64,000 nt of DNA from Stomoxys calcitrans (GCF_963082655.1 NC_081554.1:122091869-122155868); one strand, 5' to 3'; positions 45,336-57,850 are shown, counted from the first letter of the stretch. Program-made: numbers and translations. The notes: generated from the letters alone by a model not told the origin.

Positions 45336-48266
45336 TCATTGCGAAGTACGATAAACAAGATCGTCAAAACCGTATGTTCGGAACCGTCTATGATAAAACA
45401 GCAGCCGACCATTCTCATCGTAAAGTTTCCCATTCTCGGACATGTTTAACAAGGAGGCCGGGGGTAAGTATGCCCCTTGTCGAATGTATCGGTCAAAAGT
45501 CTCATCAGAGACAGCGCAGCCCCTTACCATCTCATTTGGATGGCTGGAGCATTTCGAGAGTTGATCAAGGGCAGTCCGTGTCATAAATACATCGATCCGG
45601 CCCAAAGCGCTCAATTCATATATCCTCCTACAGCTAGGCCTGATCCAGTGCCCTTCCTCATCCATCCTGCATCTGAGATCCAGACAATATCTAAGGATCC
45701 TTCTCTCCAACATCCGAATCCTCTCCATCTGATGAGATGATATGGAGAACCATATCGGGAATCCGTATGACATCGACGGACGCACAATCTGTCTATATAT
45801 GGCCAGTTTAACCCTCCGGCTCAGGCCTCCCCTTCCCGCGAGGGCACTGTACAGTGCCTGGAAAGCCATCCTACCCTTCGCCATGACATGGTCCACATGA
45901 CGCGTATAGGTCATGTCCTCTTGAAATACAATGCCCAGGTACTTCAGGACCCTTGCATTAGCAATCACCTCCCCTCCGATGGTCACCCTAGGTATATATC
46001 CCCTAGCGTTCTTGAATATCCGCTTCTTGATGCCCTTGAACATAATCGTTCTGCACTTCTCCACGTTGAGCGAGAGTCTCCATCTGTCGAAATAAATCCT
46101 GAGGGTCTCCAGGTACCTGGTCAAATTCCTCTCAGCTATCCTCGCGCTGGCATGAGTGGACGCCACCATTATGTCGTCCGCATATATTAGCAGAAGTTCC
46201 CCTCCCTGTGGGAGAGGAATATCTGCTAAGTATATGTTGTACAGTACAGGGCCCAGCACCGAGCCCTGTGGTACCCCCGCCATCACGGCCCTCGTATCAG
46301 ACCTAACGGTCCCTAAGGCCACAGCAAATGATCTGCCTCTGAGGTACTCCCCCACCAAGGCAACAACATACCGATCGAAACCGAATGTCCTCATCTTCTC
46401 TACAATACCCATCTGCCACACGGTATCGAAGGCCTTCTGGAAATCCAAGCTGACGGCTATGGTAGCACAGCGGTCGTTCAACCTTCTTGTCACCCTGTCC
46501 GTCAGGGTCATCAGTGCATGTACCGTCGAGGTCTGCCTTCTAAAACCAAATTGGCAATCGCCAAGAACAGCCTCCGTATCGAGATGTTCGTTCAGCCTCT
46601 CCAGAATCACTATCTCAAACAGCTTCCCCACGTTCGATAGAAGCGAGATTGGCCTATATCCACCTGGGTCAGTGGGATCCTTGCCCGGTTTAGGTACTGC
46701 GACAACCTTGGACACCTTCCACTCCTTAGGGAAATATCCAACATTTAATGAGTGGTTGAATATTAGGGTCAGGGCAGACCATGCCCCTCTGCCAGCCCTC
46801 TTCAGAACAAAATTCGGGATTCCGTCTTCTCCACAACTCTTTTTGTTATTTAGCCTCTTGAGATAGGCTCCTATTTCCTCCACTTTGACCAGCCGTAACG
46901 GTACTGCGGTCGATCCCGGGATCACTGTCCCATCTGCAAAATAGTCTGTGCCAAAATCCACCATAGGTGCCAAGGGCTCTTCATCGTCATCAGGGGCGTA
47001 TCCGGCTACAGCAGTCCCCTGTATTCTCGCAAATTCACTAGCTAGTATCTCGGCCTTTTCTCGATCGGCCACAGCTCTCCTGCCACCCGAGTCCACCAAG
47101 TCATCGATTCCCCTTCTCCTTAGGGCACCACTCAGCCCCTTCACCTTTCTGTACATGTCCTTGTCTGCGGAGATGGCCTGCAGCCTTCGAAGGTAATACT
47201 CCTCTTCAAACCTTGCTATCCGCTCGCCAATCAGTTTATTCATCCTCTTGATAATAGCCTTCGCAGTGGTGTAGCCTTGCGGGTCAAGAGTCCTATGTAC
47301 TCTCCTCCTGAGCGTCTTCTTTTGGCGGATCAAATCCAAAATGTCGGGCGGCAGTTCCGGCAACCCATCTCTCTTTGGCGTAACCTTCCTAATGGTCTCT
47401 ACCATGGTCTGATTAATAGCAGATGAAAGCTTTCCAACTGCCTCATCTATCTCAGCCGGCAACACATTGCGATCCCTAGGGAGCAATTCCGATCCAAGCC
47501 TCTCGGCCAGTTTCCGATTGAAGGCCCTGACATCCATCCTATTGAAATCATAGACCTCCACCCTCTCTCCAGCCCGCAACCCAATAGTTGTGGCCTCTAA
47601 CACCACCGCCTTATGATCGGATTCAAAATCCACGATCCTCAGTCCACCCCTCCTCATGGCACCCTCTGTAGGTCGAATACCCACAGTAGTCAGAATCATG
47701 TCTATATACGACCCTGTCCCCATCGCACACCTTGTCGGCCCAACCGTAGGTCTAACCAGCAAAGACGGGCACGACAGCAGCCACTCGTAGAGCGCCCTCC
47801 CCCTTGTGTTCATCTGGACCCCACCCCATGAGCCATGCTTGGCATTAAGATCTGCGCCTATGACCGCCTCATCAGTCCCAATGACTGCCTCGACCGCATC
47901 GAGGCTTCCCACTCCCAGCGCCTCAGTCGGCCGTAAGTACAACGACATGGCAACGACGCTCCTGCCCCCGGTCCCTTTGATCCTGACTACTGTAGCCTCG
48001 ACGTTTCCGAAATCCGACGCAAGCCTCTCCCCACTCAACCTGTCCGTCAAGCATATCGCCGTACCACCACCGGCGCTGCCCCCTCTCCGATCCTGCCTAA
48101 AGACCGTATAGCCCTGCAGACCATATGTGTGCCTAGCTGATAACTTCGTCTCGGCTATCAGTAGTACATCAGGTCTGTGCTCCCTCACAAACAGCTCCAA
48201 GTAGTGTCTCTTCTGGCGAGACACTAAGGAATTCACATTCAAGAAAATACACTTCAAACTAGTCAT
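45336..48266 (-). CDS. ORF2 of D2, endonuclease-reverse transcriptase
   Basis: Intact 976-aa ORF with all endonuclease and reverse transcriptase motifs described for D1 (Glu39, Asp139, Asp217-His218, Asp608, YADD at 695-698). The protein is identical to those of D3 and D4 and differs from D1 only at EEIGAYLK. The start overlaps the ORF1 stop by 8 nt. With four near-identical intact copies in one window, the family is probably still mobile. Confidence 0.95.
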   Translation of the reverse strand: MTSLKCIFLNVNSLVSRQKRHYLELFVREHRPDVLLIAETKLSARHTYGLQGYTVFRQDRRGGSAGGGTAICLTDRLSGERLASDFGNVEATVVRIKGTGGRSVVAMSLYLRPTEALGVGSLDAVEAVIGTDEAVIGADLNAKHGSWGGVQMNTRGRALYEWLLSCPSLLVRPTVGPTRCAMGTGSYIDMILTTVGIRPTEGAMRRGGLRIVDFESDHKAVVLEATTIGLRAGERVEVYDFNRMDVRAFNRKLAERLGSELLPRDRNVLPAEIDEAVGKLSSAINQTMVETIRKVTPKRDGLPELPPDILDLIRQKKTLRRRVHRTLDPQGYTTAKAIIKRMNKLIGERIARFEEEYYLRRLQAISADKDMYRKVKGLSGALRRRGIDDLVDSGGRRAVADREKAEILASEFARIQGTAVAGYAPDDDEEPLAPMVDFGTDYFADGTVIPGSTAVPLRLVKVEEIGAYLKRLNNKKSCGEDGIPNFVLKRAGRGAWSALTLIFNHSLNVGYFPKEWKVSKVVAVPKPGKDPTDPGGYRPISLLSNVGKLFEIVILERLNEHLDTEAVLGDCQFGFRRQTSTVHALMTLTDRVTRRLNDRCATIAVSLDFQKAFDTVWQMGIVEKMRTFGFDRYVVALVGEYLRGRSFAVALGTVRSDTRAVMAGVPQGSVLGPVLYNIYLADIPLPQGGELLLIYADDIMVASTHASARIAERNLTRYLETLRIYFDRWRLSLNVEKCRTIMFKGIKKRIFKNARGYIPRVTIGGEVIANARVLKYLGIVFQEDMTYTRHVDHVMAKGRMAFQALYSALAGRGGLSRRVKLAIYRQIVRPSMSYGFPIWFSISSHQMERIRMLERRILRYCLDLRCRMDEEGHWIRPSCRRIYELSALGRIDVFMTRTALDQLSKCSSHPNEMVRGCAVSDETFDRYIRQGAYLPPASLLNMSENGKLYDENGRLLFYHRRFRTYGFDDLVYRTSQ

Positions 48267-50118
48267 AGAGTCTCAGGCTAAGAAGCAGACCGAAAACGCC
48301 CTGCAATCTCTCATCATCATTCGTATATCGCCTGTATGTGTCGACAAACCCATTCACCTTCCTCATGCACGTGACAAAGTCCTTTCCTATGAGCCTCTTC
48401 AGCTCCCCATCAAACCAGCCCATCGCGGCTCCCACCTGCCCAGACGCTTCCCTAGACACCGGTACCGCATCCACCCTAGTCCGTAAACCGGCCGACTCAG
48501 CCATCCCTACAGCGCCAGCGAAGGTCCTACCCTGCTGCACAAAACTAGGCGCCACCGCCTCTCTCCGGGGCCCCACCGCTCTATTCACATTATTCGCCCT
48601 CGCAAACGACTTCCTCTCCTCCATCTCCCTAAGGAGACTTATCCTCTTTGGACACTCCTTTGAACTGGCCACGTGGCCATCCACCCCGCAATTAACACAG
48701 TGAACCTGCCGACCTATTCTCCTCACTATCTCCCCGGTCACAGGGTCCTTCTCCAAAGTCTCCTGACAATTCTGCTCTCTATTCGGGACCTCGCATTTCC
48801 CGGCCCCATGCGACTGGCCGCACTTGACGCATCTGTACGGCATTCTACAATTAGTGGACACATGCCCGAACCTCTGGCAATTATGGCACTGAACCAGACC
48901 CTTCCTCTTGTGGGTCTCAACCCTGACCCTGCAGTTCAACAGATACCTAAGCCTCCGAAAAGCCTTTATATCAGCACTTTTGTCCAATTGGACTACCCAT
49001 CGGTCACCCCTCAGCTTGACCACATTCCTCAGACCCAGCTCCGGCATATTCTCATTAATATACCCCTCTAAATCCTCCTTGTCAAACGTGTCCGACAACC
49101 CCTTTATAATAACCGAAACCGGTTTTAACTCCCTCGGCGTAAAGGTGAAATGAGAGACCCCCCTTTCCTCCAAAAACTTCCTAATCACCTCATGGTCCCC
49201 ATTCGTATTCAATTTAAGATTTATCAAGTTCTTATTAACAATATGCAGTGAAAAAAGATTATGTCCTAATCTCTCCTTAACATTACTTATCAATACCTTC
49301 GAATTGGAATTATATATTTTTATGACGGGTGGGCTGGCCTTACCTTTCGATCCTGTTGACGTTGTCGGTCCCTTTGTTGTTGAATTAATTTGGCCTCTCT
49401 CATGATCCATGGCTTCCTTCTCAGTATTTCTCTGCAGTTGTTGTTGTTGCTGCCCTGGCTGTTTTGGCACTGCTCCTTTGTTGGCTGGTAATGTGGCCTG
49501 CTGCCCTGCTATATCTACATTCATGTCCATATCGATTTCATGGTCGATTTCTAGGCTCCACTCTGTTGCTGTTATATGATGTGCTGTCGGCATGACATCG
49601 GCTTTTGTGATAGTTCTAGTCGGGTTGTTGACGACTTCCGTTGTTTTTGTAGTTTTGCCGAGGGGGTTGGCTGCTTCGGCATTTATATTCGTTTTTGCCA
49701 TTGTTGTCGTTTGGCAATAGTTCACATTATTTGGCGGTTGGAGATTGATGTTGGCGTCTCCACCGGCCAATTTTGATGTTAATTGATTGTTTACCATCAT
49801 AAGCTCATTTATTTTCTGGAGGGCTATCTGATGATCATTTTTTAATTGCTCTAGTTGTCTCGTGAGCTCTATTATTGCTGCATCGGCTTTCAATTTTTTG
49901 AAATCCCTGTCGCCGGAATTTCCCGATCTGTTTTTCTTTCTCTTCGTGGATTCACGACTCTGAACCACCTGGAAACCATCGGCTGTTAAAAATTCTTCTT
50001 CGGCAACATTGGCGTTGAGAGTACCATTAATGCTCGGGTTTCTATTGTTCATAGAATTGACTACTATGCGATTCTCATCGTCTGGGGTGCCAATAGCACC
50101 ACCACTGCTATCACTCAT
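48259..50118 (-). CDS. ORF1 (gag-like RNA-binding protein) of D2
   Basis: ATG 50118 gives a 619-aa protein with the same order of coiled coil, Gln-rich linker, FTFTPREL fold and three CCHC knuckles as D1. Variant residue NRNPSING, shared with D3. No defect is seen. Confidence 0.93.
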   Translation of the reverse strand: MSDSSGGAIGTPDDENRIVVNSMNNRNPSINGTLNANVAEEEFLTADGFQVVQSRESTKRKKNRSGNSGDRDFKKLKADAAIIELTRQLEQLKNDHQIALQKINELMMVNNQLTSKLAGGDANINLQPPNNVNYCQTTTMAKTNINAEAANPLGKTTKTTEVVNNPTRTITKADVMPTAHHITATEWSLEIDHEIDMDMNVDIAGQQATLPANKGAVPKQPGQQQQQLQRNTEKEAMDHERGQINSTTKGPTTSTGSKGKASPPVIKIYNSNSKVLISNVKERLGHNLFSLHIVNKNLINLKLNTNGDHEVIRKFLEERGVSHFTFTPRELKPVSVIIKGLSDTFDKEDLEGYINENMPELGLRNVVKLRGDRWVVQLDKSADIKAFRRLRYLLNCRVRVETHKRKGLVQCHNCQRFGHVSTNCRMPYRCVKCGQSHGAGKCEVPNREQNCQETLEKDPVTGEIVRRIGRQVHCVNCGVDGHVASSKECPKRISLLREMEERKSFARANNVNRAVGPRREAVAPSFVQQGRTFAGAVGMAESAGLRTRVDAVPVSREASGQVGAAMGWFDGELKRLIGKDFVTCMRKVNGFVDTYRRYTNDDERLQGVFGLLLSLRLYD

Positions 50119-50257
50119 GATGCACTTCAAGACTTCGTAATACTACGAAAGTTAACTTCTTTTGCACTTCGTATAAGTTCACTTCTAACACTTGATGTTT
50201 ACACTTCGAGCGCTGCTCGGCTTCTCCTCTTGTCTAGTTCAATCTTTTAATCTCCCT

Positions 50258-50847
<590 letters not shown>

Positions 50848-50909
50848 ATTATCTACGAGCATCAAAGAAAAAATGTAAATACAGGCCATCGTATAAATCA
50901 ACAACAATC

Positions 50910-50925
50910 CGTCCTTTTCAGGACG
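50910..50925 (+). terminator. Histone 3' stem-loop of H2A (unit 4)
   Basis: CGTCCTTTTCAGGACG with the purine tract downstream, as in the other H2A genes. Confidence 0.94.
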
Positions 50926-51786
50926 ACAAAAATTTTTTTAAAAGAGAAAAAACTATATCAAACCTTATTTTATCAAGAAAATTTACTTAAAAAATAGTTT
51001 TAAATAATAAATAAAATTTTAATTGTAGTTAAATTTAAAAAATATTTTTTGGTCGATTTTTTTTTTCAGTGGATTTGGTAATTTGCTAGCTATTTCGTTA
51101 TTCGAAATTTCCTTAAACAATCCTGTTTTAGGCGTAAATACAAAAAAATCTGCCATCTATTGTTTATAGGTAAACATTTTCAAATATGTTTACATCTTAT
51201 CGACTATTGCAGGTCTTTTAATATACATGTCATAATTATCAGTTATCAATTATCATGCATCAACATTTCGCCTATTTGCATACATTAACATAATAAGAAT
51301 TTAGTTTTATCGACCCTACTCAAGATTATCGGCATTTAATAGGATCAATGTTACCATTAGGGTACTGTAAAAACTATTTATTTTACATTTGAATATCACA
51401 TGGTAATCATTGTTCATTTTCTGATGCTGAAAAAAATTGGCATATGTAATAACAAAACATCGAAACGAAGTATCTACGATCGTCCCTCTTCGTACATTTG
51501 TGACAAAGTTAGCAGCTCCAAGCAAAGGAAACATTTAATGGTAGTATATGCGTGCATTTTGGTATCTGTGTGTATGTATGCCTTTTAGTGTTTTATACCA
51601 TCGTTTCATCGTATTGTTCTAATGGCGTCGGTTTTAGTTTCGTCATGTATGTATGTATATTATAGAAGCTACATTTTGGCCGACGGCAAATTGAAAAATG
51701 GTAATATTTATTTTCAAATAAATTTTATGTATTTTTTTTTAGTAAAAATTTATAACAAGATATATCTCTTTTTAAATATGTTTTGT
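50926..51786. other. H2A-H4 convergent spacer, unit 4
   Basis: Third copy of this AT-rich spacer, with few substitutions. No feature is recognised. Confidence 0.65.
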
Positions 51787-51802
51787 GGTCCTGAAAAGGA
51801 CC
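51787..51802 (-). terminator. Histone 3' stem-loop of H4 (unit 4)
   Basis: GGTCCTTTTCAGGACC on the minus strand, 57 nt after the H4 stop. Confidence 0.95.
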
Positions 51803-51859
51803 GATTGTTTTAGTTTTAAAGTTTTTAAAATTTTCTCCAAAATAGCGTCAAGATAATGT

Positions 51860-52435
<576 letters not shown>

Positions 52436-52577
52436 GATCGACAAAAAAAAAATCGATTATTACAAAGATTATTAGCCGAGCAGCGCTCGAAGTGTAAACA
52501 TCAAGTGTTAGAAGTGAACTTATACGAAGTGCAAAAGAAGTTAACTTTCGTAGTATTACGAAGTCTTGAAGTGCATC

Positions 52578-54437
52578 ATGAGTGATAGCAGTGGTGGTGC
52601 TATTGGCACCCCATACGATGAGAATCGCATAGTAGTCAATTCTATGAACAATAGAAACCCGAGCATTAATGGTACTCTCAACGCCAATGTTGCCGAAGAA
52701 GAATTTTTAACAGCCGATGGTTTCCAGGTGGTTCAGAGTCGTGAATCCACGAAGAGAAAGAAAAACAGATCGGGAAATTCCGGCGACAGGGATTTCAAAA
52801 AATTGAAAGCCGATGCAGCAATAATAGAGCTCACGAGACAACTAGAGCAATTAAAAAATGATCATCAGATAGCCCTCCAGAAAATAAATGAGCTTATGAT
52901 GGTAAACAATCAATTAACATCAAAATTGGCCGGTGGAGACGCCAACATCAATCTCCAACCGCCAAATAATGTGAACTATTGCCAAACGACAACAATGGCA
53001 AAAACGAATATAAATGCCGAAGCAGCCAACCCCCTCGGCAAAACTACAAAAACAACGGAAGTCGTCAACAACCCGACTAGAACTATCACAAAAGCCGATG
53101 TCATGCCGACAGCACATCATATAACAGCAACAGAGTGGAGCCTAGAAATCGACCATGAAATCGATATGGACATGAATGTAGATATAGCAGGGCAGCAGGC
53201 CACATTACCAGCCAACAAAGGAGCAGTGCCAAAACAGCCAGGGCAGCAACAAAAACAACTGCAGAGAAATACTGAGAAGGAAGCCATGGATCATGAGAGA
53301 GGCCAAATTAATTCAACAACAAAGGGACCGACAACGTCAACAGGATCGAAAGGTAAGGCCAGCCCACCCGTCATAAAAATATATAATTCCAATTCGAAGG
53401 TATTGATAAGTAATGTTAAGGAGAGATTAGGACATAATCTTTTTTCACTGCATATTGTTAATAAGAACTTGATAAATCTTAAATTGAATACGAATGGGGA
53501 CCATGAGGTGATTAGGAAGTTTTTGGAGGAAAGGGGGGTCTCTCATTTCACCTTTACGCCGAGGGAGTTAAAACCGGTTTCGGTTATTATAAAGGGGTTG
53601 TCGGACACGTTTGACAAGGAGGATTTAGAGGGGTATATTAATGAGAATATGCCGGAGCTGGGTCTGAGGAATGTGGTCAAGCTGAGGGGTGACCGATGGG
53701 TAGTCCAATTGGACAAGAGTGCTGATATAAAGGCTTTTCGGAGGCTTAGGTATCTGTTGAACTGCAGGGTTAGGGTTGAGACCCACAAGAGGAAGGGTCT
53801 GGTTCAGTGCCATAATTGCCAGAGGTTCGGGCATGTGTCCACTAATTGTAGAATGCCGTACAGATGCGTCAAGTGCGGCCAGTCGCATGGGGCCGGGAAA
53901 TGCGAGGTCCCGAATAGAGAGCAGAATTGTCAGGAGACTTTGGAGAAGGACCCTGTGACCGGGGAGATAGTGAGGAGAATAGGTCGGCAGGTTCACTGTG
54001 TTAATTGCGGGGTGGATGGCCACGTGGCCAGTTCAAAGGAGTGTCCAAAGAGGATAAGTCTCCTTAGGGAGATGGAGGAGAGGAAGTCGTTTGCGAGGGC
54101 GAATAATGTGAATAGAGCGGTGGGGCCCCGGAGAGAGGCGGTGGCGCCTAGTTTTGTGCAGCAGGGTAGGACCTTCGCTGGCGCTGTAGGGATGGCTGAG
54201 TCGGCCGGTTTACGGACTAGGGTGGATGCGGTACCGGTGTCTAGGGAAGCGTCTGGGCAGGTGGGAGCCGCGATGGGCTGGTTTGATGGGGAGCTGAAGA
54301 GGCTCATAGGAAAGGACTTTGTCACGTGCATGAGGAAGGTGAATGGGTTTGTCGACACATACAGGCGATATACGAATGATGATGAGAGATTGCAGGGCGT
54401 TTTCGGTCTGCTTCTTAGCCTGAGACTCTATGACTAG
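52578..54437 (+). CDS. ORF1 (gag-like RNA-binding protein) of D3
   Basis: ATG 52578 gives 619 aa, the same architecture as the other D copies. Private changes are GTPYDEN (others GTPDDEN) and PGQQQKQLQ (others PGQQQQQLQ); NRNPSING is shared with D2. Three CCHC knuckles lie at about 410-490 and all cysteines and histidines are present. Confidence 0.93.
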   Translation: MSDSSGGAIGTPYDENRIVVNSMNNRNPSINGTLNANVAEEEFLTADGFQVVQSRESTKRKKNRSGNSGDRDFKKLKADAAIIELTRQLEQLKNDHQIALQKINELMMVNNQLTSKLAGGDANINLQPPNNVNYCQTTTMAKTNINAEAANPLGKTTKTTEVVNNPTRTITKADVMPTAHHITATEWSLEIDHEIDMDMNVDIAGQQATLPANKGAVPKQPGQQQKQLQRNTEKEAMDHERGQINSTTKGPTTSTGSKGKASPPVIKIYNSNSKVLISNVKERLGHNLFSLHIVNKNLINLKLNTNGDHEVIRKFLEERGVSHFTFTPRELKPVSVIIKGLSDTFDKEDLEGYINENMPELGLRNVVKLRGDRWVVQLDKSADIKAFRRLRYLLNCRVRVETHKRKGLVQCHNCQRFGHVSTNCRMPYRCVKCGQSHGAGKCEVPNREQNCQETLEKDPVTGEIVRRIGRQVHCVNCGVDGHVASSKECPKRISLLREMEERKSFARANNVNRAVGPRREAVAPSFVQQGRTFAGAVGMAESAGLRTRVDAVPVSREASGQVGAAMGWFDGELKRLIGKDFVTCMRKVNGFVDTYRRYTNDDERLQGVFGLLLSLRLYD

Positions 54438-57360
54438 TTTGAAGTGTATTTTCTTGAATGTGAATTCCTTAGTGTCTCGCCAGAAGAGACACTACTTGGA
54501 GCTGTTTGTGAGGGAGCACAGACCTGATGTACTACTGATAGCCGAGACGAAGTTATCAGCTAGGCACACATATGGTCTGCAGGGCTATACGGTCTTTAGG
54601 CAGGATCGGAGAGGGGGCAGCGCCGGTGGTGGTACGGCGATATGCTTGACGGACAGGTTGAGTGGGGAGAGGCTTGCGTCGGATTTCGGAAACGTCGAGG
54701 CTACAGTAGTCAGGATCAAAGGGACCGGGGGCAGGAGCGTCGTTGCCATGTCGTTGTACTTACGGCCGACTGAGGCGCTGGGAGTGGGAAGCCTCGATGC
54801 GGTCGAGGCAGTCATTGGGACTGATGAGGCGGTCATAGGCGCAGATCTTAATGCCAAGCATGGCTCATGGGGTGGGGTCCAGATGAACACAAGGGGGAGG
54901 GCGCTCTACGAGTGGCTGCTGTCGTGCCCGTCTTTGCTGGTTAGACCTACGGTTGGGCCGACAAGGTGTGCGATGGGGACAGGGTCGTATATAGACATGA
55001 TTCTGACTACTGTGGGTATTCGACCTACAGAGGGTGCCATGAGGAGGGGTGGACTGAGGATCGTGGATTTTGAATCCGATCATAAGGCGGTGGTGTTAGA
55101 GGCCACAACTATTGGGTTGCGGGCTGGAGAGAGGGTGGAGGTCTATGATTTCAATAGGATGGATGTCAGGGCCTTCAATCGGAAACTGGCCGAGAGGCTT
55201 GGATCGGAATTGCTCCCTAGGGATCGCAATGTGTTGCCGGCTGAGATAGATGAGGCAGTTGGAAAGCTTTCATCTGCTATTAATCAGACCATGGTAGAGA
55301 CCATTAGGAAGGTTACGCCAAAGAGAGATGGGTTGCCGGAACTGCCGCCCGACATTTTGGATTTGATCCGCCAAAAGAAGACGCTCAGGAGGAGAGTACA
55401 TAGGACTCTTGACCCGCAAGGCTACACCACTGCGAAGGCTATTATCAAGAGGATGAATAAACTGATTGGCGAGCGGATAGCAAGGTTTGAAGAGGAGTAT
55501 TACCTTCGAAGGCTGCAGGCCATCTCCGCAGACAAGGACATGTACAGAAAGGTGAAGGGGCTGAGTGGTGCCCTAAGGAGAAGGGGAATCGATGACTTGG
55601 TGGACTCGGGTGGCAGGAGAGCTGTGGCCGATCGAGAAAAGGCCGAGATACTAGCTAGTGAATTTGCGAGAATACAGGGGACTGCTGTAGCCGGATACGC
55701 CCCTGATGACGATGAAGAGCCCTTGGCACCTATGGTGGATTTTGGCACAGACTATTTTGCAGATGGGACAGTGATCCCGGGATCGACCGCAGTACCGTTA
55801 CGGCTGGTCAAAGTGGAGGAAATAGGAGCCTATCTCAAGAGGCTAAATAACAAAAAGAGTTGTGGAGAAGACGGAATCCCGAATTTTGTTCTGAAGAGGG
55901 CTGGCAGAGGGGCATGGTCTGCCCTGACCCTAATATTCAACCACTCATTAAATGTTGGATATTTCCCTAAGGAGTGGAAGGTGTCCAAGGTTGTCGCAGT
56001 ACCTAAACCGGGCAAGGATCCCACTGACCCAGGTGGATATAGGCCAATCTCGCTTCTATCGAACGTGGGGAAGCTGTTTGAGATAGTGATTCTGGAGAGG
56101 CTGAACGAACATCTCGATACGGAGGCTGTTCTTGGCGATTGCCAATTTGGTTTTAGAAGGCAGACCTCGACGGTACATGCACTGATGACCCTGACGGACA
56201 GGGTGACAAGAAGGTTGAACGACCGCTGTGCTACCATAGCCGTCAGCTTGGATTTCCAGAAGGCCTTCGATACCGTGTGGCAGATGGGTATTGTAGAGAA
56301 GATGAGGACATTCGGTTTCGATCGGTATGTTGTTGCCTTGGTGGGGGAGTACCTCAGAGGCAGATCATTTGCTGTGGCCTTAGGGACCGTTAGGTCTGAT
56401 ACGAGGGCCGTGATGGCGGGGGTACCACAGGGCTCGGTGCTGGGCCCTGTACTGTACAACATATACTTAGCAGATATTCCTCTCCCACAGGGAGGGGAAC
56501 TTCTGCTAATATATGCGGACGACATAATGGTGGCGTCCACTCATGCCAGCGCGAGGATAGCTGAGAGGAATTTGACCAGGTACCTGGAGACCCTCAGGAT
56601 TTATTTCGACAGATGGAGACTCTCGCTCAACGTGGAGAAGTGCAGAACGATTATGTTCAAGGGCATCAAGAAGCGGATATTCAAGAACGCTAGGGGATAT
56701 ATACCTAGGGTGACCATCGGAGGGGAGGTGATTGCTAATGCAAGGGTCCTGAAGTACCTGGGCATTGTATTTCAAGAGGACATGACCTATACGCGTCATG
56801 TGGACCATGTCATGGCGAAGGGTAGGATGGCTTTCCAGGCATTGTACAGTGCCCTCGCGGGAAGGGGAGGCCTGAGCCGGAGGGTTAAACTGGCCATATA
56901 TAGACAGATTGTGCGTCCGTCGATGTCATACGGATTCCCGATATGGTTCTCCATATCATCTCATCAGATGGAGAGGATTCGGATGTTGGAGAGAAGGATC
57001 CTTAGATATTGTCTGGATCTCAGATGCAGGATGGATGAGGAAGGGCACTGGATCAGGCCTAGCTGTAGGAGGATATATGAATTGAGCGCTTTGGGCCGGA
57101 TCGATGTATTTATGACACGGACTGCCCTTGATCAACTCTCGAAATGCTCCAGCCATCCAAATGAGATGGTAAGGGGCTGCGCTGTCTCTGATGAGACTTT
57201 TGACCGATACATTCGACAAGGGGCATACTTACCCCCGGCCTCCTTGTTAAACATGTCCGAGAATGGGAAACTTTACGATGAGAATGGTCGGCTGCTGTTT
57301 TATCATAGACGGTTCCGAACATACGGTTTTGACGATCTTGTTTATCGTACTTCGCAATGA
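54430..57360 (+). CDS. ORF2 of D3, endonuclease-reverse transcriptase
   Basis: Intact 976-aa ORF identical to D2 and D4, with endonuclease residues Glu39, Asp139, Asn141, Asp217-His218 and the reverse transcriptase YADD at 695-698. The ATG overlaps the ORF1 stop (ATGACTAG, 8 nt), so termination-reinitiation or leaky scanning is a plausible way to translate it. Confidence 0.95.
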   Translation: MTSLKCIFLNVNSLVSRQKRHYLELFVREHRPDVLLIAETKLSARHTYGLQGYTVFRQDRRGGSAGGGTAICLTDRLSGERLASDFGNVEATVVRIKGTGGRSVVAMSLYLRPTEALGVGSLDAVEAVIGTDEAVIGADLNAKHGSWGGVQMNTRGRALYEWLLSCPSLLVRPTVGPTRCAMGTGSYIDMILTTVGIRPTEGAMRRGGLRIVDFESDHKAVVLEATTIGLRAGERVEVYDFNRMDVRAFNRKLAERLGSELLPRDRNVLPAEIDEAVGKLSSAINQTMVETIRKVTPKRDGLPELPPDILDLIRQKKTLRRRVHRTLDPQGYTTAKAIIKRMNKLIGERIARFEEEYYLRRLQAISADKDMYRKVKGLSGALRRRGIDDLVDSGGRRAVADREKAEILASEFARIQGTAVAGYAPDDDEEPLAPMVDFGTDYFADGTVIPGSTAVPLRLVKVEEIGAYLKRLNNKKSCGEDGIPNFVLKRAGRGAWSALTLIFNHSLNVGYFPKEWKVSKVVAVPKPGKDPTDPGGYRPISLLSNVGKLFEIVILERLNEHLDTEAVLGDCQFGFRRQTSTVHALMTLTDRVTRRLNDRCATIAVSLDFQKAFDTVWQMGIVEKMRTFGFDRYVVALVGEYLRGRSFAVALGTVRSDTRAVMAGVPQGSVLGPVLYNIYLADIPLPQGGELLLIYADDIMVASTHASARIAERNLTRYLETLRIYFDRWRLSLNVEKCRTIMFKGIKKRIFKNARGYIPRVTIGGEVIANARVLKYLGIVFQEDMTYTRHVDHVMAKGRMAFQALYSALAGRGGLSRRVKLAIYRQIVRPSMSYGFPIWFSISSHQMERIRMLERRILRYCLDLRCRMDEEGHWIRPSCRRIYELSALGRIDVFMTRTALDQLSKCSSHPNEMVRGCAVSDETFDRYIRQGAYLPPASLLNMSENGKLYDENGRLLFYHRRFRTYGFDDLVYRTSQ

Positions 57361-57850
57361 GAGATCCCCTATGGGGGAAATAGAATTTGGAGAGAATAAT
57401 TTTATGACCTTTTTGTAAATACCTTAATAATTTTGCTTTCAAGAATGGATTGTTAATTTAAGTTTATGAACCTGTGAATATTATGTAAATACCTTTTTGA
57501 ATTTTTGTTTTATTATGATTTCCTTTTTAGTTTTTGTTATGTAAATACGTTTTATTAGTTTTAAGTAGGAAATATAAAAAAACATTTGAGAGTTAGATCC
57601 TAGAGTTTTTCTTTACCTTTTTACTAGGGCAAATATGATAAGAGACTCCACGGGCTTTTAAAGTGGAACTAGAATGAAATAAGGATAATGGGTTTGGCTG
57701 GCCTACCAAAAACATTAGTATATAATTAGAATGTAAGAACTTTATAGAAATATATATATATATATGCTAAAGAAAATAAGACATAAGATCGTAGCTTATA
57801 AGGCAAAAATTGTTAAATGAAAAATATGGTAAATAAATAAATAAATAAAT

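Larger units (their letters stand above)
44850..50257 (-). mobile_element. Non-LTR retrotransposon, family D, copy D2, at the H2B start site
   Basis: Complete D element read leftwards. Its 5' side joins an intact H2B promoter and start-site sequence CAAACACACA at 50258-50267, so it is in H2B sense and directly behind the H2B TATA-like box. The variable leader before the core 5' end is about 36 nt (50222-50257), the longest with H2B flank. The 3' tail ends in TAAA repeats at 44850 against another CAAACACACA. The 3' UTR shares small variants with D1 (for example TGTAAATATTATG), where D3 and D4 have TGTGAATATTATG. Confidence 0.94.
52436..57850 (+). mobile_element. Non-LTR retrotransposon, family D, copy D3, joined to the H3 start site
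   Basis: Complete D element in H3 sense. The 5' junction is exactly at the H3 start site. A 39-nt A/T-rich segment (52436-52474) that does not match the leaders of the other D copies precedes the core end GCCGAGCAGCGCTCG. Both ORFs are open. The 3' tail (TAAA)n ends at 57850 against CAAACACACA, an H2B-type flank. The mismatch of 5' (H3) and 3' (H2B) flanks indicates recombination between two D copies in different genes. Confidence 0.94.
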